DNA of 35,811 nt from Prevotella sp. (GTDB lineage: Bacteria > Bacteroidota > Bacteroidia > Bacteroidales > Bacteroidaceae): positions 1-35,811 of the forward strand of contig JAFSRY010000084.1 in assembly GCA_017445845.1 (NCBI GenBank), written 5' to 3'. Both the position numbers and the translations under genes were made by a program. Each line of letters begins with the position of its first letter. The stretch's first letter is position 1. Below are positions 24,333-33,782 of this stretch, in pieces. Under the pieces are notes generated by a model. It saw only the letters and a list, made by a program, of their open reading frames with translations, made no database searches and had not been told where the DNA came from.

Positions 24333-27300
24333 TTAGAAGTTGAGTTTGACACCGGTGAAAATAGTACGCTGCAGGGGTGAGCTGGTGAAAGTCACCTCGG
24401 GGTCGACGAGGTCGCAGCCCGAGAAGGTCAGCAGGTTCTGTCCTTCGAGGAACACTTTCACACGCACTCCGCCAAGCACGTTGTGGCAGAAGGCCTCCGG
24501 CAGGTTATAGGCCAGCGTGGCGTTCTTCAGGCGGATGAAGTTTCCGTTCTGCATCCACAATGACGAGCCATAGTAGCCACCGTAGTTATAGGTATTGCCG
24601 CCGGCGGTCAGACGGGGATACTTAGCCGTAGAGGCTGTCTCCGGCGTCCAACGGTCGAGGATATTCTGGAAGGCTTGTCCGTAGCTGTTGCCGATGGGTT
24701 GGAAGCCTTCCACCAGGTGACGGTCGCTGACATAGAGGTCGCGGTTGTAGACGCCCTGCCAGAGCATAGAGAACTCAAGTCCCTTCCACTCCAGTCCGAG
24801 GTCGAGTCCGAAGTACTGGACCGGTTTCTCGCCGCCGATGGCGACGCGGTCCCATTCGTTGATGACGCCGTCATTGTTCTGGTCAACATACTTCACGTCG
24901 CCGGGCTGCACGTCATAGCCCACCATGACAGGATAATTGTTGGCAATATCCTGAGCCGTAAGGAAGCCGTTGGCCTGCAGACCGAAGATGAGTCCTTCGG
25001 GCCGTCCGGTCTGGCGCAGGTAGTTATAAGGTGTTTCCTGCTCGTCCATGAACAGCAGCTTCGTACGGGCGATGCTCCAGTTGCCGCTGACGTAGTAGTT
25101 GAGGGCACCTACATGGTCCTGCCACGACAGGGTGACGTCCCATCCGGTGCGGCGTGTGCGTCCGATGTTCTCGTTGGGATAGTCGGTGCCGAGGAGGGCG
25201 ATGCTCTTTCCTCGCTGCTGCAGCAGGTCGAAGTATTTGTCGTTGTAGTATTCAACGGTTGCCGTCAGGCGCTTGTTGAACAACGAAGCGTCAAGACCGA
25301 CATTGAGCTTGTTGGCCTGTTCATAGGTGACATAGGGGTTGGCGAGTCCGTCTTCCGTCACCCAATAGCCATTGCTGCGGTCTGAGCCCAGCGGATAGAG
25401 GGTGGTGAGGTTGGTGGAGTAGGTCTGCCGCCAGATGTAATAGCCTGAGTTGCTCACACCGTTGCCGGTTCCGCCCCAGGTGCCGCGCAGCTTCAGCTTG
25501 TCGACCCATGTGACATTCTCCATGAACTGCTCCTTGCTGATGTCCCAGCCCAAGCCCATGGCTCCGAAGGTGCCCCAGCGACGGCCAGGTGCATAACGGT
25601 TGTAGTAGCTTTCGGTCAGGCGACCCTGCAGGAAGTATTTCTTGCCATAGTCGTAACTGAAGCTCTGCATGATGTTCGAGGGAATCATCGGCAGATCATA
25701 GTCGTCAATCTCATGACGGGTGTCGCCCATGACGCTGGCTCCGAACGTGTGGAGACCGAATGTACGCTTGTAGTCCACGGAGAGCTGTCCGTAGAGGTTG
25801 TGGTAGTTGGAGACAGGTGCGTAGTTGTTGGTCTGTGCCGATGGTGAGCCGTACTGCACATACATCGGTGTGCCCTCGTCGCTGAGACTGTACTGATAGA
25901 CGGGATTGCGCTTCGTACGGGAGATGGTGTTACGGGTCTGCGTGGTGACATTACCGATGAACTGTGCCGTGAGTCCTTTCACGAGGCGATGGAAGTCGTA
26001 GTGCAGTTTACCCGTTGCCATGATGTCGCGGGTGTTGTCTGAGATATAACCACTCTCCATGGCCATCGACACGAGGTTGTTCTGGAAAGAGTAGTTGCCG
26101 CCGTAGCTTCCGTCCTCGTTATAGACGGGATAAGCATTGTTGGGGGTGCGATAGATGTTCAGCAGCAGGTCGCTGTAGCCGTTGCCGCTGCCGCCGGGCT
26201 GGTTGCCTTCGATGATGCGTCCGATGGCGGAGAGCGATGCCGTCAGGTCCTGGGTGACATTGATGTTCACCTTCGAGGAAATCATGTAGCGGTTGTAGCT
26301 CAGGTTGGTGTTGTAGCCGTTGGCACTGTTCTTCTTGAAGAGGCCCTCCTCGTTCATATAGCCGAGGTTCACGATATACTGTGCCACCTTATTGCCGCCC
26401 GACACATTCAGGTTGTAGGACTGTGTGGTGGCATGGTCGTTCAGCACCTCGTCCTGCCAGTCTACGTTGGGATGACCGTAGGGGTCGTTGCCGTTAAGGT
26501 AGGCCTGATAGTCGGCATAGGAATAGATGCTGCCCTTTCCGTCGTTCTGCAGGGCTTCGTTCAACAGGTAGGCATACTGTGATGCCGAGAGGGGTTTGAG
26601 TTTGTTGACACTGCTGTGGACGCCGAACTTTCCGGTCAGCGAGAGGTGCAGCTTGCCCTCAGTGGGGTTCTTGGTGGTGATGACGAGTGCGCCGCGCGAG
26701 CTCTTCATACCGAGGAACATCGACGACAGGGCGTCGCGCTCAAGGCTCACCGACTCGATGTCTTCAGGGTCGATGGAGAGCAGGTTGCGCTCCACGCCGT
26801 CGACGATAATGACCGGAGTCACGTTGCGCGAGCTGTAGGAGAAGCGGGTGTTGTCGCCATAGGAGCCGCCGCCGAAGTTTGAGGGCAGGCTGCCGATGAG
26901 GTCGGTGCGGGTGTTAGAGGAGACGTTCGACAGGTGAGAGCCGCGATACTGCGAGACGTTGAATCCTGCCATGCGTCCCTGCAGGGCTGTGAGGATATCG
27001 GTGGAGAGGTATTTCTCCAGGTCTTTGTTATAGACGGTGGAGACAGAGCCGAGGTTCTCCTCCCTGCTGACGGTCTCGCCGAAGGGGCCGGTGATGTCGC
27101 GGTCGGTATCGACGAATCGGTCGGCGAGATGGACGATGATGTAGTCCTTGCGCTGTCCTACCTTTTCTTCCTTGTAGAGATAAGCCAGATGCTTGAAGGT
27201 GAGCACGTCGGCTTCGTTGACGCTTAGGACGAACTGTCCTTCGGCATCAGTTGTTGTCATGGTGTTGGAGCCTTTTACGGTCACAACGACGCCGGGCACG

Positions 27301-27431
27301 GGAGAGTTGTCCTGTGCATAGACGACACCCGTGACACGTTGTGCCTGTGCGGTGAGCGAGCAGAAGCCAGCCACCAGCAGGGCTACCAACATGAGCAACC
27401 GATGTTTATTGTTGAAGAAATCTGTTTTCAT
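24333..27431 (-). CDS. SusC-like TonB-dependent transporter, divergent type
   Basis: This 1032-residue SusC/RagA protein starts at MKTDFFNNKHRLL (27431), with a signal peptide ending near LTAQAQ. The N-terminal carboxypeptidase-like domain (RVTGVVYAQDNSPVPGVVVTVKG) is present, but the following segment does not contain the usual DEVVVVGYG. It reads GETVSREENLGSVSTV instead. The plug has STDILTALQGRMAGFNV and PVIIVDGVERNLLSIDPEDIESVSLERDALSSM, then the barrel, ending in FTGVKLNF. Atypical TonB regions are seen in a subgroup of SusC proteins. It lies between the DUF4961 gene and its likely SusD partner in the operon, with 35 bp and 4 bp gaps. Confidence 0.95.
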   Translation of the reverse strand: MKTDFFNNKHRLLMLVALLVAGFCSLTAQAQRVTGVVYAQDNSPVPGVVVTVKGSNTMTTTDAEGQFVLSVNEADVLTFKHLAYLYKEEKVGQRKDYIIVHLADRFVDTDRDITGPFGETVSREENLGSVSTVYNKDLEKYLSTDILTALQGRMAGFNVSQYRGSHLSNVSSNTRTDLIGSLPSNFGGGSYGDNTRFSYSSRNVTPVIIVDGVERNLLSIDPEDIESVSLERDALSSMFLGMKSSRGALVITTKNPTEGKLHLSLTGKFGVHSSVNKLKPLSASQYAYLLNEALQNDGKGSIYSYADYQAYLNGNDPYGHPNVDWQDEVLNDHATTQSYNLNVSGGNKVAQYIVNLGYMNEEGLFKKNSANGYNTNLSYNRYMISSKVNINVTQDLTASLSAIGRIIEGNQPGGSGNGYSDLLLNIYRTPNNAYPVYNEDGSYGGNYSFQNNLVSMAMESGYISDNTRDIMATGKLHYDFHRLVKGLTAQFIGNVTTQTRNTISRTKRNPVYQYSLSDEGTPMYVQYGSPSAQTNNYAPVSNYHNLYGQLSVDYKRTFGLHTFGASVMGDTRHEIDDYDLPMIPSNIMQSFSYDYGKKYFLQGRLTESYYNRYAPGRRWGTFGAMGLGWDISKEQFMENVTWVDKLKLRGTWGGTGNGVSNSGYYIWRQTYSTNLTTLYPLGSDRSNGYWVTEDGLANPYVTYEQANKLNVGLDASLFNKRLTATVEYYNDKYFDLLQQRGKSIALLGTDYPNENIGRTRRTGWDVTLSWQDHVGALNYYVSGNWSIARTKLLFMDEQETPYNYLRQTGRPEGLIFGLQANGFLTAQDIANNYPVMVGYDVQPGDVKYVDQNNDGVINEWDRVAIGGEKPVQYFGLDLGLEWKGLEFSMLWQGVYNRDLYVSDRHLVEGFQPIGNSYGQAFQNILDRWTPETASTAKYPRLTAGGNTYNYGGYYGSSLWMQNGNFIRLKNATLAYNLPEAFCHNVLGGVRVKVFLEGQNLLTFSGCDLVDPEVTFTSSPLQRTIFTGVKLNF

Positions 27432-27466
27432 ATTTCTTTTGATTATACTTTTAAACGTTATGACTG

Positions 27467-28537
27467 TTATTCGCACTCGAAGCGGAACACGAAAGGCTCC
27501 TTCACGGCAGGCATCGGCGTACCGAGCTGTGCCAGGTCGTCGTCAGACTGCGTAATGGTGATGGTGCCGTCGGCATTGCAGAAGTAATACTCGATGTGTT
27601 CGATGACGGCGTCTTCAGGTACGCCGAAGAAGTCAACGGGCCAGAAAGTGATGTTGTAGGTGTCGCTGTAGGCGTTCTCGCGGACCATGCGCGACTTGGC
27701 ATCGCGTACGTTCATGGTGTACTGGCCGCCGTCGGCGGTATAGGCTGTTCCCTGCAGGTATACTTCCTTAGTGGCAGCCAGGTCATTGTCGGCAGCCGAG
27801 CCCTTGAAGGTGAAAGTGATGTAGTCGTTCTGCAGACTGCTCATCGGAGAAATCTTGTTGAAGTGGTCGTTGCAGAAGTCGAGCACGAGTCCTGAGCCTC
27901 CGACGACTTCAAAGCAGTCGGGACTGTAGACCACGGTCTTGTGGTCGGTGCCGCCCGAGAAGCCATCATCGGTGTGGTTGATGAAGACGGCAGGATGGAA
28001 CCTCAGGTTTTTGTCACCCACGTTCGTAGTGAAGAAGATTTTGAAGGTGGGGAACTGGTTGTTGATGATATTCCATTTGTCGTCGGTCTGATAGACCACC
28101 CATTCCATGTCGTCGAGCACGTTGGTGCCGACGCCGTACTCCTGGGTCAGACATTCCACCCATGTCCGTCCCTGTCCGTTCTTGGGCAGTGAGGAGTTGG
28201 GTACGACCGACATCTTCATGATCATGTCGTGGTCTTCGGCAAGGTCGCACTTATAGGTCACCTTTGCATTCTCGGCAGCTTTCCAGCTCTTCGGCACGAG
28301 GTAGGCGATGACGAAGTTCACGCCTGTATGGTCTTCGTGACACTCAATCCATCCGGATGTGACGAAGGTGGCCTCGGTGTTGGCCTGTGAATAGAGCACT
28401 TTGTCGCCATTCTCTGTAGTCTGACTGATGTCAAAGTCAGTGACGTTCATACATTTTGCTGCACAGCAGCTGATGATGACGGCGAGCATGAATGCCTGTG
28501 CCGTCAGTTTGGTCAATCGGTTACGTCGTATATTCAT
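27467..28537 (-). CDS. DUF4961-type surface lipoprotein
   Basis: The 356-residue protein starts at MNIRRNRLTKLTAQ (28537). Its signal ends in LAVIISC, giving a lipobox cysteine at residue 24. The mature part has a beta-rich pattern with a VTYKCDLAEDHDMIMKMS strand, FFTTNVGDKNLRFHPAVF and a C-terminal VIEHIEYYFCNADGTITI repeat-like region. I assign it to DUF4961 because it follows a DUF5004-type protein in a SusC/SusD operon, a combination known from Bacteroidota PULs, and the sequence fits. The role is probably glycan binding or assembly at the cell surface; no catalytic motif is visible. It is 16 bp after the DUF5004 gene and 35 bp before SusC. Confidence 0.75.
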   Translation of the reverse strand: MNIRRNRLTKLTAQAFMLAVIISCCAAKCMNVTDFDISQTTENGDKVLYSQANTEATFVTSGWIECHEDHTGVNFVIAYLVPKSWKAAENAKVTYKCDLAEDHDMIMKMSVVPNSSLPKNGQGRTWVECLTQEYGVGTNVLDDMEWVVYQTDDKWNIINNQFPTFKIFFTTNVGDKNLRFHPAVFINHTDDGFSGGTDHKTVVYSPDCFEVVGGSGLVLDFCNDHFNKISPMSSLQNDYITFTFKGSAADNDLAATKEVYLQGTAYTADGGQYTMNVRDAKSRMVRENAYSDTYNITFWPVDFFGVPEDAVIEHIEYYFCNADGTITITQSDDDLAQLGTPMPAVKEPFVFRFECE

Positions 28538-28553
28538 GTTTCAGTTCCTCCTG

Positions 28554-29000
28554 TTATTCTTCACGATAAAGGGTGTAAACATAGACGTTGCTGCGGCAAC
28601 CGGGCGAGAGTGTGATGGATAGCGAGCGCTGTCCGTTGACGATGGGATAGCTGAACCCAAGGCTGACAGGGCTGGCTGCGCCGTTCTCCTGGAAGGTCAG
28701 CTGCATGGGGTGCTGTGGGTCGTTGACCGACCACTTGCCCTCACCGCTGACGACGAAGGGAAGGTAGTTCATGATGTTATACGAGCCGTCGGCATTCAGC
28801 TTCAGCTGGAAGCGTGTGAAGTCCATCGACTTCGTGATGTCGATGCCGTTGCGGGTGACGGTCTGCAGTTTCCATGTGCCGCTCATGTCCTTGACGGCCT
28901 CGCTCACCTCGTAGGGATTGGTGTCGTCGCTGAACGAGCTGCACGATGTGACGAGTGCCAGTGCCGCAACAGCCATGATTAATCTTGTGATGTGTTTCAT
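28554..29000 (-). CDS. DUF5004-type lipocalin-like lipoprotein
   Basis: This 148-residue protein begins MKHITRLIMAVAALALVTSC, a lipoprotein signal with the acylated cysteine at residue 20. The mature part opens with a spacer (SSFSDDTNPYEVSEAVKD) and then a single beta-barrel-like domain starting MSGTWKLQTVTRNGID, the usual lipocalin/DUF5004 opening. It contains RFQLKLNADGSYNI and YPIVNGQRSLSITL strands. It is short and probably a surface accessory protein that binds glycan or another lipoprotein. It lies 19 bp after a SusD gene and 16 bp before DUF4961, in the same transcript. Confidence 0.72.
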   Translation of the reverse strand: MKHITRLIMAVAALALVTSCSSFSDDTNPYEVSEAVKDMSGTWKLQTVTRNGIDITKSMDFTRFQLKLNADGSYNIMNYLPFVVSGEGKWSVNDPQHPMQLTFQENGAASPVSLGFSYPIVNGQRSLSITLSPGCRSNVYVYTLYREE

Positions 29001-29019
29001 ATTTCTGCTTGTATGCTTT

Positions 29020-30897
29020 TTAGTTCTCGTAATAGGGGTTCTGCTTGAGTTCCGGCATCTTCACAATCTCGTTGTAGGGGATGGGCCAGAAGTACATGGC
29101 TTTACGGAAGATGTGCTTGCGGACATCGACGACGCGCCAGGTGTAGCCTGTCCGCATATTTGTGCCGGTGTGGGTAAGCTCCAGACCGTGCATCATGGCG
29201 TTGTCGGTTTCCTCGGCAATCATCCAGCGGCGCACGTCGAAGAAGCGGAAGCCTTCGAAGCAGAGTTCCAGACGACGCTCCAGTCGGATGGCCTCGCGCA
29301 TTTCTTCCTGGGTCATGTTGGCCTTCAGTCCGTACATGCCGTCGGCACCAGCCTCGATGCCGGCACGGCGTCGGATGAGCTTCAGTGCCTCATAGGGACT
29401 CATCTCTGTGGTGCCGAGGGTTTCTGAATAGTCGGGGCCATAATACTCATTGACGGCCTCGGCATAGTTCAGCAAGATTTCGGCGAAACGGATGAGGGGT
29501 CGCGACATGGGCGGTGCGACGAAGTAGTTGCCGGCGCAGGCGCGATGCACCATTTTTTTGATATACAGTCCCGTGGGTGTTCCCGAGTAGATGGCATCTT
29601 CTGTGGCACCGTCGCCAATGCAGGTGTAAACCCAGTGGTTGGCGTCGCCAGCCGACATCTGCTGCATGTTGTTCACCGTGACGGTGTTGCCGAAGCGCGG
29701 GTCGCGGTTGGTCTTGGGGTCAAGGGGGTTGTACTGGTACTTGCCCGTCGGGTCGTCGACGGCCTTTCCGTCGAGCATGGGGAAGGCTGCTGCCAAGTCA
29801 TAATAGATGTATCCGCCCAGCCGGTCGCCTCCGCACGATGGCGGACAGTAGAGGTCGCAGACGCGGATGCCTTCGGGTTCCTTCTTCTGGAGGATGACTT
29901 CCTGATAGGCTCCGTAGGAATAGTTGTAGTCGATACCCTTGGCATCGTCCTTGTAGGAGGTCAGGTCGGCGAAGTCGGCGGCAATCTGCACGGCATAGTA
30001 GCCGAAACCGTTGTCGGCATTACCGTCCTTGTCTACATGCACCTCGTAGAGGCGGTAGTCGCCGGTGGTCAGGGTCATCAGACGGCGCGAGGCGTCAATG
30101 GACTTCTTCCAGCGCTCCTTGTCGTAAGTGGGATAACCCAGCAGGTCTTTCGTGTCGTCGGTACCGAAGCCGCTGCCGTTGTGCAGGGGACTGGCGGCAT
30201 CGAGATACATACGCGAGAGCAGACCGTAGCAGACGCCTTCGTTGATGCGTCCGTTGGTGCTGCCCGATGTTCGCTCGCGCAACACTTTCATGTCCAATAC
30301 AGCCTGCACCTCACTGGCAATGTAGTTGATACAGTCTTCGTAGGTGTCGCGAGTCGACTTGGGTTTGTCGTCGGCTCCATAGAGGACGTCGCCCAGCAGT
30401 GGCACTCCGCCATAGTGGCGCACCAGGATGTAGTAGTACCATGCACGCAGGAAGCGACACTCAGCGATATACTGCTGGCGTGTGCTCTCGAGCATCGGCG
30501 TGTCACCGATACGTTTGAGGAACTTGTTGCAGCGGCGGATGTTGGTGTAACACTTGCTCCACGCATCGTCGGTCACGGTCACGGGGTTCACCGTACCGGT
30601 GGCAAATGCCATGCCGGTGGTAATCGACGGTGAGGCTCGGAACTCTGCCTCGTCGCAGGCAACCTGCAGACCGCCATTCGACCACATGCTGTTGTGACCG
30701 CCGAAACGGTCGCCATCGGTGTCGAAACCGATGTCGGTGTAAATCTGCGTCAGAAAGCCCGACGCATACGTACTGTCGGCAAAGACCACTTCCTCGTTCA
30801 GGTCGGTAATCACCGTCTGATCGAGATAGTCGTCATTGCACGACACGAACCCTCCTGTCATACACAGGGCAAGGGCCAATAAAGTTTTTGTTCTCAT
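29020..30897 (-). CDS. SusD-like surface glycan-binding lipoprotein, first gene of the operon
   Basis: This 625-residue SusD/RagB protein starts at MRTKTLLALALCMTGGFVSC (30897), with a lipobox cysteine at residue 20; an upstream in-frame start would add an untypical MKIQRNKKHYKL. Standard SusD elements are CYTNIRRCNKFLKRIGD, QQYIAECRFLRAWYYYILVRHYGGVPLLGD, RFAEILLNYAEAVNEYYG, LIRRRAGIEAGAD and the C-terminal RRLELCFEGFRFFDVRRWMIAEE. It is unusually placed: no SusC lies before it, and the promoter region upstream is occupied by a 22-bp repeat array. Its barrel partner must be one of the two SusC proteins further down the operon. Confidence 0.95.
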   Translation of the reverse strand: MRTKTLLALALCMTGGFVSCNDDYLDQTVITDLNEEVVFADSTYASGFLTQIYTDIGFDTDGDRFGGHNSMWSNGGLQVACDEAEFRASPSITTGMAFATGTVNPVTVTDDAWSKCYTNIRRCNKFLKRIGDTPMLESTRQQYIAECRFLRAWYYYILVRHYGGVPLLGDVLYGADDKPKSTRDTYEDCINYIASEVQAVLDMKVLRERTSGSTNGRINEGVCYGLLSRMYLDAASPLHNGSGFGTDDTKDLLGYPTYDKERWKKSIDASRRLMTLTTGDYRLYEVHVDKDGNADNGFGYYAVQIAADFADLTSYKDDAKGIDYNYSYGAYQEVILQKKEPEGIRVCDLYCPPSCGGDRLGGYIYYDLAAAFPMLDGKAVDDPTGKYQYNPLDPKTNRDPRFGNTVTVNNMQQMSAGDANHWVYTCIGDGATEDAIYSGTPTGLYIKKMVHRACAGNYFVAPPMSRPLIRFAEILLNYAEAVNEYYGPDYSETLGTTEMSPYEALKLIRRRAGIEAGADGMYGLKANMTQEEMREAIRLERRLELCFEGFRFFDVRRWMIAEETDNAMMHGLELTHTGTNMRTGYTWRVVDVRKHIFRKAMYFWPIPYNEIVKMPELKQNPYYEN

Positions 30898-31102
30898 GAG
30901 TTTGTAATGCTTTTTATTTCGTTGTATTTTCAATTCGTATGCGGGATTTTTTATTAATATTTATAATAACGAAGGAAAGGTGAGTTTACACTAAAGATAT
31001 TGAGAAAATTTTATGTTAAATAATGTTATCCAACCGCTCGTTCCTGTCTTTTCATGGTGAGGTTTCAACGTTATCTTGCCCACATTCCATAGCTTCGAAA
31101 AA

Positions 31103-31344
31103 GTAAAATAGCCTATTTTGGTCGGTAAAATAGCCTATTTTGGTCAGTAAAATAGCCTATTTTGTTTTGTAAAATAGCCTATTTTGGTCGGTAAAATAGC
31201 CTATTTTAGTATTTCAACAGGCTGAATCGAGGGTAACGAAAGGCTGAAACGAAGGGAGAGAAAGGCTATATCGAAGGGACAGAAAGGTTGAGTTGTGGGG
31301 GCCGGCAGGGTGAGTCGTTGGTGACGAAAGCGAGGAACTGACCT
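31103..31344. repeat. 22-bp tandem array C, five near-identical plus about six degenerate units
   Basis: Units start at 31103, 31125, 31147, 31169 and 31191 with the palindrome AAAATAGCCTATTTT centred on unit position 10 and linkers such as TTGGTCG. The same 22-bp phase continues at 31213, 31235 and 31257 with a different core (AGGCTGA or AGGCTAT in the middle and CGAAGGG at the end). It then fades through 31279, 31301 and 31323. The array lies in the 590-bp divergent region between the SusD operon and GH92. The remaining bases there (30898-31102) are AT-rich and hold no clear promoter to full consensus. Confidence 0.85.
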
Positions 31345-31366
31345 TATGCGAGCGTTAAAAAAGACG

Positions 31367-31394
31367 AAAAGTGCGGGCTTTCGGCCTTACTTTT
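31367..31394 (+). terminator. Stem-loop before GH92, possible terminator or attenuator
   Basis: AAAAGT...CGGGC pairs with GGCC...ACTTTT around a TTTC loop, followed by TTAG. It lies about 95 bp before the GH92 start, where a read-through or attenuation signal is possible. Confidence 0.3.
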
Positions 31395-31487
31395 TAGTGT
31401 AATGCGGGGATTATAAACGTTATATAACAGTAGTAAAAACGGGATATACATAGTAAAGTAAATAGAAAATCAAAACCAAGGATATTT

Positions 31488-33779
31488 ATGAGACACAAGA
31501 CATTTCTGACCACATTGCTACTGATGCTGTCGGCCGTGCTATGGGCACAGCCGCGCGACTTGACTCAATACGTCAACACCTTGCAGGGCACACACTCGAA
31601 CTTCGGACTGAGCCACGGCAACACGTTTCCAGCTACGGCCATGCCCTATGCCGTGCACGAATGGACACCCCAGACGGGTCCTAACGGCGAGGGCTTCAAA
31701 TACCTCTACGAGGCCGATGCCATACGCGGCTTCGGACAGAGCCACCAGTGCTCGCCCTGGGTGAGCGACTATGCCGTCTATACCTTCTTCCCTGAGGTGG
31801 GCAACCTCGTCGTCGACCCCGAGAAACGACCTGCAAAGTTCAGCCACGACAACGAACTGGGACGGCCACACTACTACACCGTCACCTTCGACAACGGCAT
31901 CAAGACCGAGTTCTCCACCACCACCCGCGGTGTCCACTTCCGCTTCTCCTACCCCAAGCGGCAGGATGCCTGGCTCGTCATCGACGGCTACACCGGCGAC
32001 AGCGAGGTGAAGATAGATCCCGAGCGCCGCGAGGTGCGCGGATGGGTGAACAACCACCGCTTCGTCAACCACTCCGAGAATTTCCGCTGCTACTTCGTCA
32101 TCCGCTTCGACAAGCCCTTCGAGGACTACGGCACCTGGGAGAACAAGAAGAATGAAACCTTCGCCAAGCAGACAGAAGGCCAGGGCCGCGGCTACGGCGC
32201 CTACCTGAAGTTCAAACCCGGCACGAAGGTGCAGGCCCGTGCCGCCTCGTCGTATATCAGCTACGAGCAGGCTGAGCTGAACCTCGAGCGCGAACTCGGC
32301 AACGACAAGACCCTCGAGCAAACCAAGGCCCGCGGGCAGCAGACATGGAACGAGTTGCTCGGCCGAGTCCTCGTCGAGGGCGGCACCGACGAGCAACTGC
32401 GCACCTTCTATTCGTGCCTCTTCCGTGCCAACCTTTTCTCGCGTAAGTTCTACGAGCGACGTGCCGACGGCACACCCTACTACTACAGTCCCTACGACGG
32501 CAAGATCCACGACGGCTACATGTACACCGACAATGGCTTCTGGGACACCTTCCGCTCCCAGTTCCCCCTGACCAACATCCTGCACCCCACGCAGCAGGGA
32601 CGCTATATGGAGGCGATGATGCGCGTGCAGTCAGAGGAACTCGGATGGTTCCCCTCCTGGTCGTGTCCGGGCGAGACGGGCGGTATGCTGGGCAACCACA
32701 GCATCTCGCTCTTCGCCGACGCTTACGCCAAGGGCATCCGCACCGTGCCGGCCGACAGCATCCTCAAGGGATATGCCCATGAGGCTTTCAACAAAGGACC
32801 CTTCGGCGGAGCCAACGGCCGTCAGTGCTGGCAGTACTACTTCACCCTGGGCTATGTCCCCTTCCCCGAGTCCCACGGCTGCGTGTCGCAGACGCTGGAG
32901 TATGCCTACGACGACTGGTGCGCCTACAACCTCGCCCGACAGAGCGGCAACAGGTTCTACGAGGACATCTTCCGCCGCCACCTCTACAACTACCGCAACC
33001 TGTGGGACCCGGCAACAGGCTTCTTCCGTGCACGTGGCACCGACGGCAAGTGGAGCGACTCCTTCAAAGGCAACGCCTTCGACCCACTCGTGTGGGGAGG
33101 ACCCTATACCGAGGGTAATGCCTGGCACTACATCTGGTCCGTCTTCCACGATGTAGAGGGACTCATCCGCCTCTTCGGCTCCGACGAGGCCTTCGTAGCC
33201 AAGATGGACTCCGTCTTCTCGCAGCCCTCGACAGTAAAACCCGGATGGTATGGCGGAAAGATACACGAGATGGTAGAGATGGAGATGGCCAACATGGGAC
33301 AGTATGCCCACGGCAACCAGCCCATCCAGCACATGCCCTACCTCTACAGCTACGCCGGACAGCCCTGGAAGACGCAGTACTGGGTGCGACAGATCATGGA
33401 ACGCCTCTACAACTCCACCCCCGACGGCTTCCCGGGCGATGAGGACCAGGGCGGCATGTCGTCGTGGTACGTGCTGTCGGCACTCGGCATCTATGCCGTC
33501 ACCCCCGGCACCAACGAATATGTCATCGGCTCTCCCGTCTTCCGGAAGGCCACCATCACGCTGGAAAACGGCAACAAGTTCGTCATCGAAGCCCGCGACA
33601 ACAGCAAGGAGAACGTCTACATCCAGAGCGCCGACCTCAACGGCAAGCCCCTCATGAAGAACTTCATCACCTACGACGACATCATGCGCGGCGGCACCCT
33701 CTCCTTCCAGATGGGCAGCCAGCCCAACACGCAGCGCAACACCACGAAGGCCGCCGCACCCTACTCCATGACAAAGTAA
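31488..33779 (+). CDS. Glycoside hydrolase family 92 exo-alpha-mannosidase
   Basis: The 763-residue protein starts at ATG 31488 with a signal peptide (MRHKTFLTTLLLMLSAVLWA/QP) and no lipobox, so it is periplasmic or secreted. The GH92 N-terminal beta domain begins DLTQYVNTLQGT, with GLSHGNTFPATAMPYAVHEWTPQTG. The C-terminal alpha/alpha barrel holds YTEGNAWHY, with E542 as probable general acid, and DEDQGGMSSWYVLSALGIYAVTPG, with D651 and D653 as the calcium-assisted base pair known in the family. GH92 enzymes are inverting, calcium-dependent mannosidases, most often alpha-1,2 on N-glycan or yeast mannan chains; the linkage cannot be fixed from sequence. It is divergent from the SusC/SusD operon and probably shares its substrate. 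Confidence 0.95.
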   Translation: MRHKTFLTTLLLMLSAVLWAQPRDLTQYVNTLQGTHSNFGLSHGNTFPATAMPYAVHEWTPQTGPNGEGFKYLYEADAIRGFGQSHQCSPWVSDYAVYTFFPEVGNLVVDPEKRPAKFSHDNELGRPHYYTVTFDNGIKTEFSTTTRGVHFRFSYPKRQDAWLVIDGYTGDSEVKIDPERREVRGWVNNHRFVNHSENFRCYFVIRFDKPFEDYGTWENKKNETFAKQTEGQGRGYGAYLKFKPGTKVQARAASSYISYEQAELNLERELGNDKTLEQTKARGQQTWNELLGRVLVEGGTDEQLRTFYSCLFRANLFSRKFYERRADGTPYYYSPYDGKIHDGYMYTDNGFWDTFRSQFPLTNILHPTQQGRYMEAMMRVQSEELGWFPSWSCPGETGGMLGNHSISLFADAYAKGIRTVPADSILKGYAHEAFNKGPFGGANGRQCWQYYFTLGYVPFPESHGCVSQTLEYAYDDWCAYNLARQSGNRFYEDIFRRHLYNYRNLWDPATGFFRARGTDGKWSDSFKGNAFDPLVWGGPYTEGNAWHYIWSVFHDVEGLIRLFGSDEAFVAKMDSVFSQPSTVKPGWYGGKIHEMVEMEMANMGQYAHGNQPIQHMPYLYSYAGQPWKTQYWVRQIMERLYNSTPDGFPGDEDQGGMSSWYVLSALGIYAVTPGTNEYVIGSPVFRKATITLENGNKFVIEARDNSKENVYIQSADLNGKPLMKNFITYDDIMRGGTLSFQMGSQPNTQRNTTKAAAPYSMTK

Positions 33780-33782
33780 AAA

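Noticed and set aside
29545-30633. 362-codon plus-strand ORF inside the SusD gene
   Set aside because: Shadow frame rich in Val/Gly/His with no motif, opposite a complete SusD.
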